From positions 123,367,731 to 123,431,730 of the forward strand of contig NC_134535.1 in assembly GCF_050624435.1 (NCBI RefSeq): a stretch of 64,000 nucleotides of DNA, in the 5' to 3' direction. The DNA is from Tenrec ecaudatus. Its lineage: Eukaryota > Chordata > Mammalia > Afrosoricida > Tenrecidae. The notes under the pieces are model-generated. The model had not been told where the DNA came from. It saw only the letters and a list, made by a program, of their open reading frames with translations, and searched no databases. Below, piece by piece: positions 1 to 12,082 of this stretch (its first letter is position 1; every line of letters begins with the position of its first letter). The position numbers and the translations under genes were made by a program.

Positions 1-2325
1 AAGACGGGAATGGGGACAAAAAAATAGTATTAAGGAAATCGATTTCCACAGTTCACCATGTTTACTACTCTTTCCTAAGATCATACAAGTTATTTTTCCA
101 GATCCTCCTGCATAGCAGCCCTCTGTCTTACTAACTTACTCACTCACTTACTCACTCACTCACTCATTCACTGACTAATTAAAGGCAAACCACTTCCCTC
201 TCCTGGATGTGACAATGGTGTATTTCATGGGCACTCCCATTGCACAGAAGTCCCCAGTGCACAAATTAAATACTATTTTTAGTATCAAAAGTATATTCTA
301 AGCCTTCTTTTTCATTTTTCAATAGTTTTATTAGGAGTTCATACAACTCTAATCACAATCCATACATACATCAATTATGTAAAGTGCATTTGTACATTTA
401 TTACCCTCATCATTCTCAAAACATCTGCTCTCCACTTAAGCCCCTGGCATTAGCTCCTCATGTTTTCCCCTCCCTCTCTGCTCCCCCTCCCTCATGAACC
501 CTTGATAATTTATAAATTATTATTTCGTCATATCTTGCCCTGTCCGACATCTCCCTTCACCCACTTTTCTGTTGTCCGTCCCCCAGGGAGGAGGTCACAT
601 GTAGGTCCTTCTAAGCCTTCTTCTTCTTTTGTCTTTTATAATAGGTAGAGCCTTGATATGAAGTGCACTGGTGACTGTACTCTCTACTCTGCTTGTTGAT
701 GGAAAGGTTGAATGCGCAGAAGACACCTTAGAAACAAGGCCTGGTGATCTACTTGTGGAAAATCAGCCTTTGAAAACACAATTCTCTGAAAATAAGGGAC
801 TGTCAGAATAGACAGCAACTGGTAATGAAGTATGAAATATATATAAAAGAAATTGGCCCTTTTTATATGTTCTGAAACAAGTAATATTTCAGAGTGTAGG
901 CCATGGAAGAACGGACATTTTTATTTCATGACCTCAACTTTTCCCTTATCATTTCCTCCCACATAGTTCTTTTTATGTGTCAGGTAATGTAGAGAGCCTC
1001 TTTGTGTATGTACGAAGGATCAGTGACTTCTGACAATCATTCAGGTCTTTGAACTTTTGTGTATTCTCAATTAACTTAATAGAAGAAAAGCTTCTAAATG
1101 CCAGAGAGGATCTACCTAACGAGACTGTCATCAAATGGCACTTCAGATAAAAGAAAATCAGGAAATAAGTCCATAGAGGAATTTCATGATCTTCTCACAA
1201 CAGTTCTTTGTACAGTTTTATTGAACATACTCCACATGATATACAATTCAATAATTCAATCAGATAAAAAAGAGTTATACAATTATTGCCACGATAAATT
1301 TTACAACATCTCCCCTCCATACATTGAATCACCTTTAAAATGAGTTGTGTCTTCAAAAGAGAGGCCACAAACAGCATGTTTAAGTAGGATTTTTCGTATC
1401 AGTAAATGCCAACTATATTCTTGCCATTGCTCAGGATCAAATAAAAGAAAACCTTCAGGTCAAGGTGACTTCTTCTCTTTCTGAAATTCCCTGTCCCCAA
1501 AGTTAAGAGATTCTGTTGGCTTGTCTTTTAAAATACTCAGAATCTGACTACCCTGCCCAGCCTCCATCACTGTTGGTATGACCAGAACAGGCCATGCTCA
1601 CCTGCATTTTCACAAGATGCCCTAATACTTTTCTCGGTTTCAGACCTTGGTTCCTTCTACTCTAGCCATAGCAGTCCAAAGGGATTCTCCAGGACCAATA
1701 AGCGCTCTTGGCACTCCCCTTATACAGCTCTTTAATATTCCCCATTGCACTCAGAAAGCAGTTTTTTTTAAATGTCAGTATTTAAAATACCTACAAGGCT
1801 ACATCCATGTGTAGAATCCCTAATCCCCTACTTTGTGACTCTATGACTTGAGTCATATCTGTGCAGTGAAGTGAAACTACTTGGTAGGGGGTTTCTTGGT
1901 CACCGTTTTGTAACCCTTACCACAGCCCAAAGAGGAAGAATGCAAATGCAGCTGGTGTTGAGTAAGTCACAAGTAGGAACAGAGACTCCTACAACCAAGG
2001 GACAAAGAGGCAATAAACACCATGTTTAAGCTCACTGCAGGGACAAGTGGCAGCAGCAGAGACCCTGGAGAAACAGTGGTGGCTATACCAATCCTGAGGC
2101 AGGGACACAGGCCTTCCTGGCCTGTGGAGTGGTACAGTTGTGTGCCATCAGCATGTTAAAAGGACCCTTGTGGCCAACGTGGTTGACAAGAGATGCTGCA
2201 GACACAAATACTTTAACACTCATGTTTTCCAAACCTGACTGGTGGCAACCTGTCAACTTCCCTAGCAAGCCCTCAGAATCATGAGTATTTATTGTGAGTT
2301 CTCAGTGTCCGTTGCAATAGATGAC
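1..2325. other. Intron sequence of CLEC2-like gene A, no exon recognised
   Basis: No coding exon is visible on either strand. Positions about 270-1,380 align, with clear divergence, to 31,380-32,150, which is the intron between exons 2 and 3 of gene B. This makes it intron 2 of gene A and shows that A and B are older paralogues. By analogy with B, the first lectin exon of A should lie left of the window. The stretch 1,400-2,325 holds nothing I recognise. Confidence 0.6.
319..610 (-). mobile_element. 5'-truncated L1-like LINE 3' end
   Basis: The element is reversed, so it starts with the complement of the LINE polyadenylated end, as in the full 3' end at 11,050-11,130. Flanking copies of about 17 bp (297-313 and 609-626, core CTAAGCCTTCTT) look like target-site duplications. 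The paralogous site in gene B, near 31,490, is uninterrupted, so the insertion followed the A/B split. Confidence 0.8.
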
Positions 2326-2842
2326 TGAGGTAGTTAGTTTATTGTGCCAACCGGGCTGATAAACACACATGGGATTAATTGAAGGGCAAAGAGATAAATG
2401 GCTCCGTGAGTCGCGTCTTTCTAGTTCTCAGGTCATTTGCTTTCTGATGGTCGCACCAGGGTGCAGCTGCTTTAGCCAGTTCCCTGCTTCAGCTTGCAAG
2501 GCTGACTTCCTGCAAGAGATCCCCAAGGAGAAGCCACGTGGAACTACGCCACTGCAGCCCTGGATGCTGGAGCAGCTGTGTGGAGACCCCTGCCAGCACT
2601 GAAATGCTTACACAATCACTGACTTGGCCTTCCTCCTGCAGTAGGCATCATAGTGTGTGTTTTGTGAGATGGAGGAGGACTTTGTGTATTGGTGTCAGAT
2701 ATATGGGTTAATGTTGGACTTGTGGGCTTGGGCAGTGCTGAGTTGGGATGTTTTCTTGATGTGCACTTACCCTTTATATAAAACTCTCTCTTATACATGA
2801 GTTTCTGTGGATTTGTTTCTCTAAAGCACGCTGATTAACACA
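2326..2842 (+). mobile_element. Solo LTR, ERVL/MaLR-like family
   Basis: The element begins TGAGGTAGTT and ends GATTAACACA, giving TG...CA termini. It has a TATATAAAA box about 60 bp before the end and imperfect 5-bp flanks (ATGAC/ATGGT). Reversed relatives lie at 8,513-9,012, about 13,386-13,845, about 21,645-22,075 and in the inverted pair near 30.9 kb. The class is inferred from the ends and size. Confidence 0.55.
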
Positions 2843-3231
2843 ATGGTCAAACCCAGTAGAGAAGCAGAGGACTGTGGGACAGACAGTTGGTGTCAACAAT
2901 GGGTAAAGAAGTTTGGTGGGTGGAAGCATGTCTGACTTCAACTTCATAGAAATCAGCTTTGAGCTGGTAGGGAAATGTATCCACCTAACCCTGTGTAGGT
3001 GGAGGGGACATGGCCTCTATGCCATTTCCTCGACCAGCTTCTTTGTTCGTCACATAAGGAAGATTCTTCCTAAGGACTTTTGCTCTACTGTGTTTCTGCT
3101 CCTGAAATGTTTTACAAAGTGAGGCAGGTGGCTACATTCTTCATCTGAATCAAGAGCTTAATAAAATCCCTCAAGGAACTTGCTATGTGAATGGCAACCA
3201 CTTTGACCCCTAGCCTTATTTTTTGTTTATT

Positions 3232-3320
3232 CCCTATGAGTCCTTCTGCTAAATGCAAGCTCCATTAGAACAGAGAATGTTGTGAATTTCATGAACTGAC
3301 AGATCTCTAGCAATTCACAC
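3232..3320 (+). repeat. L2/MIR-like ancient repeat
   Basis: A short stretch with the pattern 'gcaagctccat...gaacagagaa...cacacagtgcc' resembles the conserved 3' region of L2/MIR elements. A diverged paralogous copy lies at 32,274-32,350, in the same position relative to exon 2 of gene B. The duplication breakpoint at 3,308 falls at its edge. Confidence 0.45.
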
Positions 3321-3405
3321 AGTGCCAGGGCTCCCTAAATATATATTAATAATATATATGTATAGAGAATAATGTAACCTTTCTAGAAAAAGTTACTTAC
3401 TTCTT

Positions 3406-3620
3406 TTTTTTTTTTACATTTTATTAGGGGCTCATACAAGTCTCATCACAATCCATACATATACATACATCAATTGTATAAAGCACATCCGTACATTCTT
3501 TGCCCTAATCATTTTCAAAGCATATGCTCTCCACTTAAGCCCTTTGCATCAGGTCCTCTTTTTTTTCTTATTTTCCCCCTCCCTCCCCGCTCCCCCCTGC
3601 CTCACGAGCCCTTAAAAAAG
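3406..3620 (-). mobile_element. L1-like 3' end insertion, unit 1 only
   Basis: A reversed, 5'-truncated LINE 3' end with a T-rich head is flanked by a perfect 14-bp duplication, GTTACTTACTTCTT, at 392-405 past 3,000 and again at 3,621-3,634. The equivalent site at about 33,545 in unit 2 is empty. The insertion therefore followed the tandem duplication. It abuts the splice donor of A exon 2, and the duplicated target contains the donor sequence, so a second donor-like copy lies about 215 bp downstream. Confidence 0.85.
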
Positions 3621-3629
3621 GTTACTTAC

Positions 3630-3746
3630 TTCTTAAGATAATAGAAAATACAAGCACAATGGAAGCCACAAGTACAATGAAGAGCAGAGAGGCGATAATT
3701 TTGGAAGGGAAGGCAGTGAATAACTTTACTGGATGTTTTCTTTGAC
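3630..3746 (-). CDS. CLEC2-like gene A, exon 2 (transmembrane)
   Basis: This 117-bp exon runs from a TTTTGCAG acceptor to an A|GTAAGT donor, with phase-1 introns on both sides. It encodes a basic stretch (QRKHPVKLF) and then a hydrophobic helix (IIASLLFIVLVASIVLVFS). That is the cytoplasm-membrane segment of a type II lectin-like receptor. It joins in frame to exon 1 at 5,373-5,421 through a split Gly codon. It is paralogous to exon 2 of gene B at 32,427-32,540, and its recent copy is at 33,546-33,662. Lectin exons of this copy must lie left of the window, so the gene is only partly visible. The protein is inferred to sit in the plasma membrane with its N-terminus inside. Confidence 0.75.
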
Positions 3747-4689
3747 CTGCAAAACACAAATGTCATCCTGAAAGTTATAGGGAAAACACACACACACACA
3801 CACTGAACATAGAATCAACAATCAAGTGCCACTGAGCCACAGCCTGCCTACTTACAAGCTCTCTCACAAACGGTCCTACTCCATGAGGGATGGCCATGGT
3901 CAAGGAAACACAGATATAAGAAACCTCATTCCTTGTTATGGGAATAAGACTTTAATGAGAGGGAAATAGAACAAAACAAAAAAGAATGCTCACAAACCAT
4001 AATGGAAAAGAAAAAAAATTCAGTAAGTTGAAAACACCAAGATAACAGAAACCTTTTTTAATTTTTTCATAGCACAGTGTTATAAAATTGGAGGGAAAAG
4101 ATGTTGAAGACTATGACAAGGAACAGGGAGGAATGGGAAAAGCGAAAGCAAACAAGAAAGAACCACATACAAAGAACCACAAGACTGGGACAGAGGCCTG
4201 TTCTGATGCAGGTGCTTGTGCATCTCTGTATAGTATGTTTGTCTTCATATGTGTTCTAGTCCACAAGCCAAAAGGAAAAATAATAAAAATGAACTAATGC
4301 AAAAGTAACCTTTTTTTTTTGTTGTTAAGAGAGAAGGCTCACAGCCTTAAAAACTCTCCAGAATCTTTATCCATCGACGCAAACTCTGGTCTGAGGGTAT
4401 AAAGAGAGTAAAGCCCAATTTAAATGGACAGAAATGCTTTTGTGACACATGAGCTAGTTTCAAACAAACACCAAGAAAACAAGAGGAATACACATAAAAT
4501 ATTAATGGTTCTCACTCTGTACAATCCAGATGATCTGGGGCTTTTACTTGTTTCTCTCTTTTCAAATTGTATGCCTTTCAGTTTTATAAGCAGACAGAAA
4601 ATGTATGTTCCTCCAAAATATCTGTCAGCAAATGAAGACGTGAAGAGGCCTTCTTTACCTCGGAAGAGCTCTGGAGGTGATGTGGAAGG

Positions 4690-4812
4690 ACCATTGCGCT
4701 GCTAACACTTCAGCTCAGTGGTTCAAACCCACCAGCCTTTTCTCAGGAGAAAACTGAGGCTTCCTGCTCCTCCGGATTTGGTATGACCTAGCCAACAGCC
4801 AGAGACCACTGG
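4690..4812 (+). repeat. AfroSINE-like SINE
   Basis: The tRNA-like B-box region (GGTTCAAACCCACCAGCC) and the AfroSINE body after it are recognisable. The copy in unit 2 is at about 34,632-34,755. It lies in intron 1 of gene A. Confidence 0.7.
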
Positions 4813-4829
4813 AGAAATGCTTGCCTTGT

Positions 4830-5372
4830 TATCACGTGAAGTGCATTTCAATTGTGGCCAACTTTGTATGTTAATGAAAGAGGGTACTATAAATATTTGG
4901 GTACTTAGCAATTGTCCATTACTTACTCTCAGCCTTGCGTTGACCTTATTTTGTCTTGCTTCTCTCCTCTCTCCTCTCTCCTCTCTACAGGGCCCTCAAC
5001 ATTCCCCTCACTCAGTTGAATCAAGCATTAAAATGTAGAACATCCATCCACCCCTGTCCTCTCCTGGTAGATCATGCAGAGATATAGCCGAACACACAGA
5101 AAAGCCTTTCCTCTTGCCCTTATTTGACAAACTTGGTACCCTCGACCATCTGGATGAATCTCAATGCTAAGGCGAAGCAAAAGCTATCAGACTGAAAAGT
5201 TCCCTGCTGTGGGAGTACATTTCTATATGACATTCTGAAAAGAAAGCAAAAGTATAAAAGGGCTGGCTTACCTCCAAGTCAGTTTCTATCGCACTTTCAT
5301 GGAAGAAAGATTCCCGCCCCACCCACTACCACCCTGTTCTTTCATGCTCTCAGATTTTATAACCTGCATTAC
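4830..5372. other. Intron 1 of gene A, no further exon
   Basis: This holds a TCTCC-rich simple repeat (about 4,963-4,987) and unassigned single-copy-looking sequence. A short open stretch with a donor-like GAG|GTAAGC lies near 5,270 on the minus strand, but it has no supporting start or homology. Confidence 0.4.
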
Positions 5373-5421
5373 CAGATTTGAGGGAATTCTGGAAAAGTTC
5401 CGATGAAGCCTCCACAGACAT
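5373..5421 (-). CDS. CLEC2-like gene A, exon 1 (start codon and cytoplasmic tail)
   Basis: An ATG in good context (A at -3) opens 16 codons (MSVEASSELFQNSLKS) plus one base, followed by a GTAATG donor. The phase-1 end fits the acceptor of exon 2 and completes a Gly codon. A degraded homologue with the same donor lies at 22,897-22,972, which supports this as a genuine exon 1 of the family. The tail is short and has no ITIM or ITAM, as is usual for CLEC2 ligands. The true transcription start is not defined. In this copy, retroviral debris begins about 90 bp upstream. Confidence 0.65.
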
Positions 5422-5509
5422 CTTTCCACACGGAAGAATATTCTGGAATACAATGTAGTATTCTGGTCAGTATCTCTCTGTGAATTTTTGTTCCATCTCG
5501 CTTGTCTTG

Positions 5510-7420
5510 TTGGTCGCTCGGAGGACCAGCAAACTCAGAAGGGAACCTGGGGTCCCAGGGTGGGCACTAACTGGATGAAAGTCCTGTAAAGCAACCCGAG
5601 TGCCAAGAGGAGCTGGAAAGAACTGCCTTTCCTGAAAGGGGCACGACAATAAGGCCAATTTCTCGTGTCCATCTTTTCTCTGTGTCTATCTTCGCTCACT
5701 CACGTGGCCTCCAGCCTTTTGTCTGTGTTTACCTCCTGGGATTCCTGCCAATCACAGGACTCCTAGCAGTAGGCTGAGCAGTCACTGCACCTTCTGCCTG
5801 GACTGGAACACAGAGGGTGGGTCTGAGCCTTTACTACCTGTTTGTGTGTTTTGCATTGGCGGCTCTGTGGTGCTTTCTCTAAAATGTTCTGCTTCCCCTT
5901 CCTCTCCCTGTGAACAAAGACCTAAACTAACTTCCATTTTTACCGGCCATAAAGCCAGGTCCCCCTACCCCTCCTTGGCTTCCATTGTGTCTCTGATCCA
6001 AGGTCCCTGTTTGCCAGTCAAAGCCGCAGGCTGCGGCAGGAAACCTTCCTGTTCTGGAGAGTCCAGGACTCTCCCACTGGGCCTCTAGCTCTGACCAGGA
6101 TACCTCTCAGGGTTATCGGGCCACCTCCTGACCAACGGGTGCTGTCCTTCCACTTCCTGTCACTCAAGGTGTTGGGTGAGTAAATTTCCATCTTACACAG
6201 CTGCTATCTTTTCTGACCTGCCCTCATTTTCTGGGCTAAGCAGTCCTTCCTAAATCTCAGTCATGGATACTGATGCCAAGCCTACCTACCCCAGGTGTAC
6301 TGGCCCTTTACTCATTCCTCCTTAAATCCCTTTGTGACCGGTCCCTCTGTTGGGAAGAAACATTTTAAATTAGTTAGAAACCTCCTTACACCTTACTTTT
6401 GGTCTCACAGTACCTCTGATCCTTTGACCCGACCTGGAAGTACTGGCCCTACAGACCCCATTGCTCCCGGATGTTAACCCATCATGCAATGCCTCCTTTC
6501 TGACAACCTAATTACTCATACCCTCTCTCCCTGCAACAATCCAATCTTACCAGTAAAAAAACAAATGGTACTTACTCCGCATTGATGAAGCTGTTATCCC
6601 GACACCTGGTGACTCCCAACTCCTATACTCTTTTATCCCACATACACCCTTCCCCTGTACCTTTTTCACCACCCCTCTTAACCCAGCTTGTCAGCATTCC
6701 TTTGCTTATCTGCAACCCTCCTCACTTCTCTCTAACTCAAGACATACCTATCTCATTCTGCTGCTATTTAATTGGGCCTGTGCCCCACTCTACCATCCAA
6801 GAGTTTAACTGCCTTTAACACGCCCTCCTTCATGCCCTCCCCTGCCTCTGCCAAACCTTTTTATTCTTCACGGGCAGTAGGCTCAGCCCCTGGAGCCTGC
6901 TTTATCCCCTATCGTTTGTCTGTCTAAGCAACTAGATATGACAGCTAGGATTAGCAACCCTGCCTCTGGGCCCTGGCAGCAGTTGGCAGTTGCCTCCCTC
7001 ACCCAGAGAGCCCTCAAGTTAACCCAGGAAAAACTTACCCCACAGGCTGCAGAGCCTCTTCTCACACTGAGTCGTGTCTTTGCTGTCTCCGAGCCGCTTC
7101 CAGAAAATCTATTGCATGTGTACAAAAATCCTAACATAACTCTGCGCCAGGCTCCCTGTTTAAACCCAGCAACCCTCTTGCCTCAGCTCCTAGACTGGCT
7201 GTAACTTAGTGGTCACTCCTGCCCCAGGCAGTTGAGATACTAACACTTCCCAGACCCAGGCTCTGATCAACTGTATCCTAACCCAGATCTCACTGTTTGT
7301 TGATGGCAGTCCTGTCATAGATGCCCAGGGGCAAGGTCAGGCTGCATATGCTGTCCTCTCACTTGACCAGGTCTGGAAAGCTGCATGCCTTCCCCTAAAA
7401 TGTACCTCTCTAAAAAGCAA
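5510..7420 (+). mobile_element. Degenerate class I (gamma-like) ERV, unit 1
   Basis: Retroviral internal sequence with many stops and frameshifts. The 3' part is recognisable as pol (6,920-7,394); the 5' part is too decayed to assign to gag or pro. No paired LTRs were identified. From 5,510 to about 7,125 it differs from its unit 2 counterpart (35,958-37,745) far more than neighbouring DNA does. Confidence 0.6.
6920..7394 (+). pseudogene. ERV class I pol fragment: RT end, connection and RNase H
   Basis: Translated pieces show the gamma-retroviral order: LSKQLD near 6,920, a leucine-rich connection, LNPATLLP near 7,170, then the RNase H start LFVDGSPVIDAQG near 7,300. The frame shifts between these pieces and stops interrupt it, so it is a dead remnant. 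The RNase H Asp of the (V/T)DGS motif is still present. The unit 2 copy is at about 37,545-38,017. Confidence 0.65.
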
Positions 7421-8512
7421 ACCCTAATAAAGCTGTTTCTGTTTCTGTTCTCCCTTGTCCTGTCAGTTATGTCTGTCTTCCTTCCTGTAATTCAGTTTTG
7501 CATTGGCAGTTTTAAAGAACGGAAACCAAACAAGAAAGACTCCCACAGGTGCAAATCTCGATCTCTGACGTCATGGATGTGAGGGCCTGCTTGGTGCAAA
7601 GGAAAACCATTGAACCACCCTGCCAAAAGGGACAGCAAAGATTTTCATCACTTGTGCGTGAGCTGGAAGCAGCTAAGAGGTGTCAGCACTCCCTTCAGTG
7701 TCTATTTCAAACACCTCTGAATATTGCCAAATATTTGCCAAAATATACAAATAGGAATCAGATTCCCAGTCCTGCCTGGTTCAACTAAGCCAAATCACAA
7801 ACAAAAGCCAGTATAAACCCTAGAATTCATTTTCAGTATACTGGACAACAAACAGTGGAGGACCTGCAAACAACCTGGTGACAATCCTCACCATTGGGCC
7901 AGTTCACTGAAATGAGAGAATTTCTAGGAGGATCACCTTACGTATGGAGAAGTCACATCCTCATTGGCTCCGGGGAAGGCATCCTCATATTTCCTTACGC
8001 GGGATGAAGCCCTCCATGTGTGCCATCCAGCAGATGATGAGGCAGTGAGTGGGCTTCCCTGCAGCCTCCAAAATCCCATTTAAGGCATCTTCCAGTCACT
8101 TCTGACCCATAAGGCTTGGGAAATCTTTCTGCTTCTGAAGGCAGAGATCCCCTGGCAGGCACACTGGATCCCTTTGTCCTTTCAGTTTCCATTTCCTGCT
8201 TCAACCCCTCCCAACCCCTAAAGTCCTGCCAAAAAAGGAGGGGAATGTGGTTGGGGTACAGTGCCTTATCACATCAGAGGACGAGGCAGGGCTCCCATGT
8301 GGCCACCCCAACCACCAGCGTCTTTTTTGCCCCTCACCCCTCCAGATCTGAACAGCAGCCCCTCCAGATCTGAACAGCATTCCCAGAAGTCTTGGGACTT
8401 CCAAGCAACTACCCCTTTCATGTTGATTCAGCCAGGGGCTTTTCAGAGGGCTGCGTTTGGTGGGGGTGAGGAGCTAGACCAAACACACACACCCACACAA
8501 AACAAAACATAC
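7421..8512. other. Unassigned repeat-rich stretch
   Basis: No gene is supported. It may continue the ERV or belong to the 5' part of the LINE that follows. A short tandem duplication of about 22 bp (CTCCAGATCTGAACAGCA core) lies at about 8,336-8,382, and a CA-rich run ends the stretch. The unit 2 copy at 38,045-39,120 is about 97% alike by eye. Confidence 0.4.
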
Positions 8513-9012
8513 TGTATTGGACAGGGTTCTCTAGAGAGACAAACCAGATTGCTAGTAACTATATATATAGATATATTTATAAAGATAGATATATAATTCA
8601 AGAAATAAACTGTTAAATTATATACAGATAGATAAAAAAAGAAATTAACAGTTAAATTATAAAGCAGTGAGATACTAGCAGTCCTTCAAGACTTGAGAGC
8701 TGCCAGGTGCCAGTCCCCTTCTGTAGAGAGAGCTGGGCTATATATACCCAGGCAGCAAACAGCAAGGCAGGTCCCCAGTTGTCATCAACTGTCAGTCCCC
8801 AGCTCCAGAAATGAACTTTCCAATCGTGTGGGCTTAAAGGGACCTCAACTTACAGCGACACAGTCCACAGGCTAGGCATCCCACAGGTAGTGTACCCCTT
8901 TAAACTGAGGCACAGAACAACCAAGGCGAGGCTCACTGAGCCATTTATCCCTCTGCCCTTCAGTTAATCCTACTTGTGTTTATCGGCCAGGCTGGCACAA
9001 TAAACTATAGCA
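8513..9012 (-). mobile_element. Solo LTR (ERVL/MaLR-like), unit 1 only
   Basis: The 500-bp element starts TGTATTGGAC and ends CTATAGCA, with a perfect 5-bp duplication CATAC (8,508-8,512 and 9,013-9,017). Unit 2 keeps the empty site at about 39,120. It is the reversed counterpart of the element at 2,326-2,842. It inserted after the tandem duplication. Confidence 0.8.
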
Positions 9013-9017
9013 CATAC

Positions 9018-11131
9018 CAATGCACCCAAGGGGAGGGTGTTATTTATATCTCCACAGGGAAAGAGGGATGAGACTTCAACCCTGTGCTCCAAGACGTCAA
9101 TGCAGAATACCGGCATGAAGCAGCAAACCAATAGAGAGGTATGAGGGGCAGGCCCCATTCCAACTATGTGGACAGTCTCCCCACATGTCCAGCCAGCCTT
9201 CCCCACTCCCAACCACCACAAAAGAATTCACTTGAGAGGACAGCCATGAAGTTACAGCTCAGGGAGTGAGGCATGTCAGATCAGAGCACACAGGAGCAAA
9301 CAAGGGGGAAGGGAGAGAGAGTGGAGCACCTCCTGGCCCACCTGCTCTAAGGACAATGTCCCTGCTAAGAGCAGCCAGTGCACACAGAGGACCATAGGGC
9401 AAGCCCCACCACAAGACACAATATCCATCAATGCCCCATAGCCATACAGGGGACAAAACTGGAGACAGAGTAGGAATTGCGCGAGATTTGTCCCTACTAC
9501 ACCAAGGTGAAACACTAAGAGCTTGCAACAGAACAGCCAGGGGAACAGAGCAATGAAGTCCCCAGGGAATACCACAAGTAGACTGTGGGGCCAGGGAATT
9601 GCACCCCATCAGACTCAGACTGGAATAGAAACCCTCTTAAAGGTCACCAAACAACCTTGAACTATTTATAGGCTTTTCTTTTCTTTTTTTTTTTGTTTTT
9701 GTTTTGTTGCTTTCTTTTCTTTTCTTTTGTTGCTTTGTTTTGCTCTGTCTTGTTTTTGTGCATAGTATTATCTTTGCATGTCTATCTAGATAAGATAGGC
9801 AGGATAAATTATCTGCAGGAGAAAACAATGGGAGCGAAGTCTGGGGGGAGACATAGAAGAGGGTGAGACAGGGGAAAGGATGAGGGTGTTAACAAACCCA
9901 GGGACTGCAGAACAGCAAGTGATCTACAATCAATGGTGAGAAGGCTGTAGGAGGCCTAGTAGGGATTGATCAAGGGCAATGTAACTGAGAGGAATTTCTG
10001 AAACCAAATGAAGGCTTAACATGATAGTGGGACAAGAGGAAAGTAAAAGAGAATAGAGGAAAGAGCTAGGAGGCAAAGGGCATTTATAGAGGTCTAAATA
10101 CAGGCACATACATATATAAATATATTTATAAATGATGATGGGGAAATAGATATATGTACATATATTTCTAGGTTTAGTATTAAGTTAGAAAAAGGTCATA
10201 AGGCTCTACTCAAGTACTTCCTCAAATGCAAGAACACTTTGTTCTATTAACATGGCATGCCATGATGCTCAGCTTCATGACATTATCACTGAAGACAAAA
10301 TGGTGCATAAGCAAATGTGGTGAAGAAAGCTGATGGTGCCTGGCTATCAAATGATATAGCACCTGGGTCTTAAAAGTTGAAGATAAACAAGTGGCCATCT
10401 ACCTCAGAAGCAACATAGCCCATATGGAAGAAGCACACAATCCTGCGTGATCATGAGGTGTGGATAGGATCAGGGCATCAGAGAACAAAAAATCATATCA
10501 TTTTGAATGAGGGGGAGTGAAAACCCAAAACCTATCTGTAGGCAACTGGACATCCCCTTGCAGAAGGGTTGAGGGAAGGAGATGAGGCTGTCAGGGTGCA
10601 ATATAGCACCACTGAAACATACAACTTTCCTCTAGTTCTTTAATGCTTCCTCCCTCCCCACTATCCTGACCCCTAATTCTACCTTACAAATCTGGCTAGA
10701 CCAGAGCATGTACACGGGTACAAATAAGAACTGGAAACACAGGGAATCCATGACAGATAAAACCCTCAGGACCAATAATGAGAGTAGCAATAACAGGAGG
10801 GGAAGGGGAAGGGGCGATAGAAATAGGGAACCTATTACAAGGATTTACATATAATCCCCTCCCTGGGGTCAGAAACAGAAAAGTGAGTGATGGGAGACAT
10901 TGGTCAGTGTAAGACATGACAAAATAATAATAATTTATGAATTATCAAGGATTTGTGAGGGGGTAGGGTGAGGAGGGAGGGAAAAAATGAGGAACTGATA
11001 CCAAGGGCTCAAGTAAAATCAAAATGTTTTGGAAATAATGATGCAAGAAAGGTACAAATGTGCATGACACATGGATGTATGTGTGGATTGTGATAAGAGT
11101 TGTACAAGCCCACAATAAAATGATTTAAAAC
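9018..11131 (+). mobile_element. L1-like LINE 3' region with 3' UTR
   Basis: It has a long noncoding 3' portion with a T/C-rich tract at about 9,670-9,750 and a terminal AATAAAATG plus A-run at about 11,114-11,130. The short reversed fragments elsewhere in the window match this end. No intact ORF2 is present. In unit 2 only the first about 870 bp remain (39,121-39,995). Confidence 0.75.
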
Positions 11132-12082
11132 ATACACACACACACAAAACCCACCAAGCCCCTTGCTGCAGTGTTCTTCCCCTTTCAGTAAGGTACCCCT
11201 ACTTTCAGTTCTGTGACATCTGCAATTCAGAAAGTAGCTCACACCTTTGTGCAGAAGCTGGAAAGTCCCAAATTGTGGGTGAAGTATCAAACTGTGGGTG
11301 TTTCCCCTTTGGCCTATGTGGTTGCAGACCTTGATGAGCCCACACAGTTGCAGATCAAATGAAAGTTGAGTCTCCGGACTTCAGTGGGTGGCGAGTCAGG
11401 TCTAGTTCCAAGGACTGGACTTTAGCTGATGATAATTGGGATGAAGGATTTTGAGAAAGAGATAACTTTGCCAAGGAATTGGATAAAAGCATACTCACCA
11501 GAGAATTCCCCGTAAGAGTGCAAGGCTGCACTAGAGTGTATCTTGCGTAAGGGCTGTCAAGGTAGTGACCGGGCTAAGGGTTGTTACCCTTCTTGAAGCG
11601 ACAGCCCACCCTAATTCTAGTAAGAAACGCCTTTTGAGTGAGAGACATCTCTCCCAATTCTCTCACATTCACATAACACACAACTAAGTCTCAAAAAGGG
11701 GCTATAAGCAGAAGAATAGAGGCTCAGAGTTAGAAAAGATCGCCAAATGGAAGACAATAACATCATTGCATAGCTGCCAGACACAGAAAAGTTATCACCC
11801 AGTCCACTTAACATGTACTCTTAAGCATCCCAGGTTCCATATGCCTAATCGTATTAGCTTCAAGCTGTCTGATCCCCTCGGTGGGCCACAAGCGCTGGAG
11901 GCATTCCCCTGAAATCCCCGCGGGGTGTCACGGAGGTTATAGCTCGAAAGGCCATATTACACAACTGCACTAGCAAGGGATTTCCTTCAAGGTCCAAAGG
12001 AACGGGCATGTGCTGGGAACACACGTAAGAAAATGAACAGAATTTCAGGATATTTTTCTCTAACTGCAGTGGGGCCATATTG
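11132..12082. other. No gene recognised
   Basis: Anonymous sequence, absent from unit 2 because of its 3.1-kb deletion. The part from about 11,990 resembles 23,690-23,780, which suggests a shared old repeat. Confidence 0.35.

Noticed and set aside
4088-4297. 69-codon frame MEGKDVEDYD... in both units
   Set aside because: It lies in an intron of gene A on the opposite strand, shows several amino-acid changes between units, and has no known relatives.
5264-5310. Alternative exon 1 of gene A ending GAG|GTAAGC
   Set aside because: It has a good donor but phase 0 or no in-frame ATG, and does not fit the phase-1 acceptor of exon 2.
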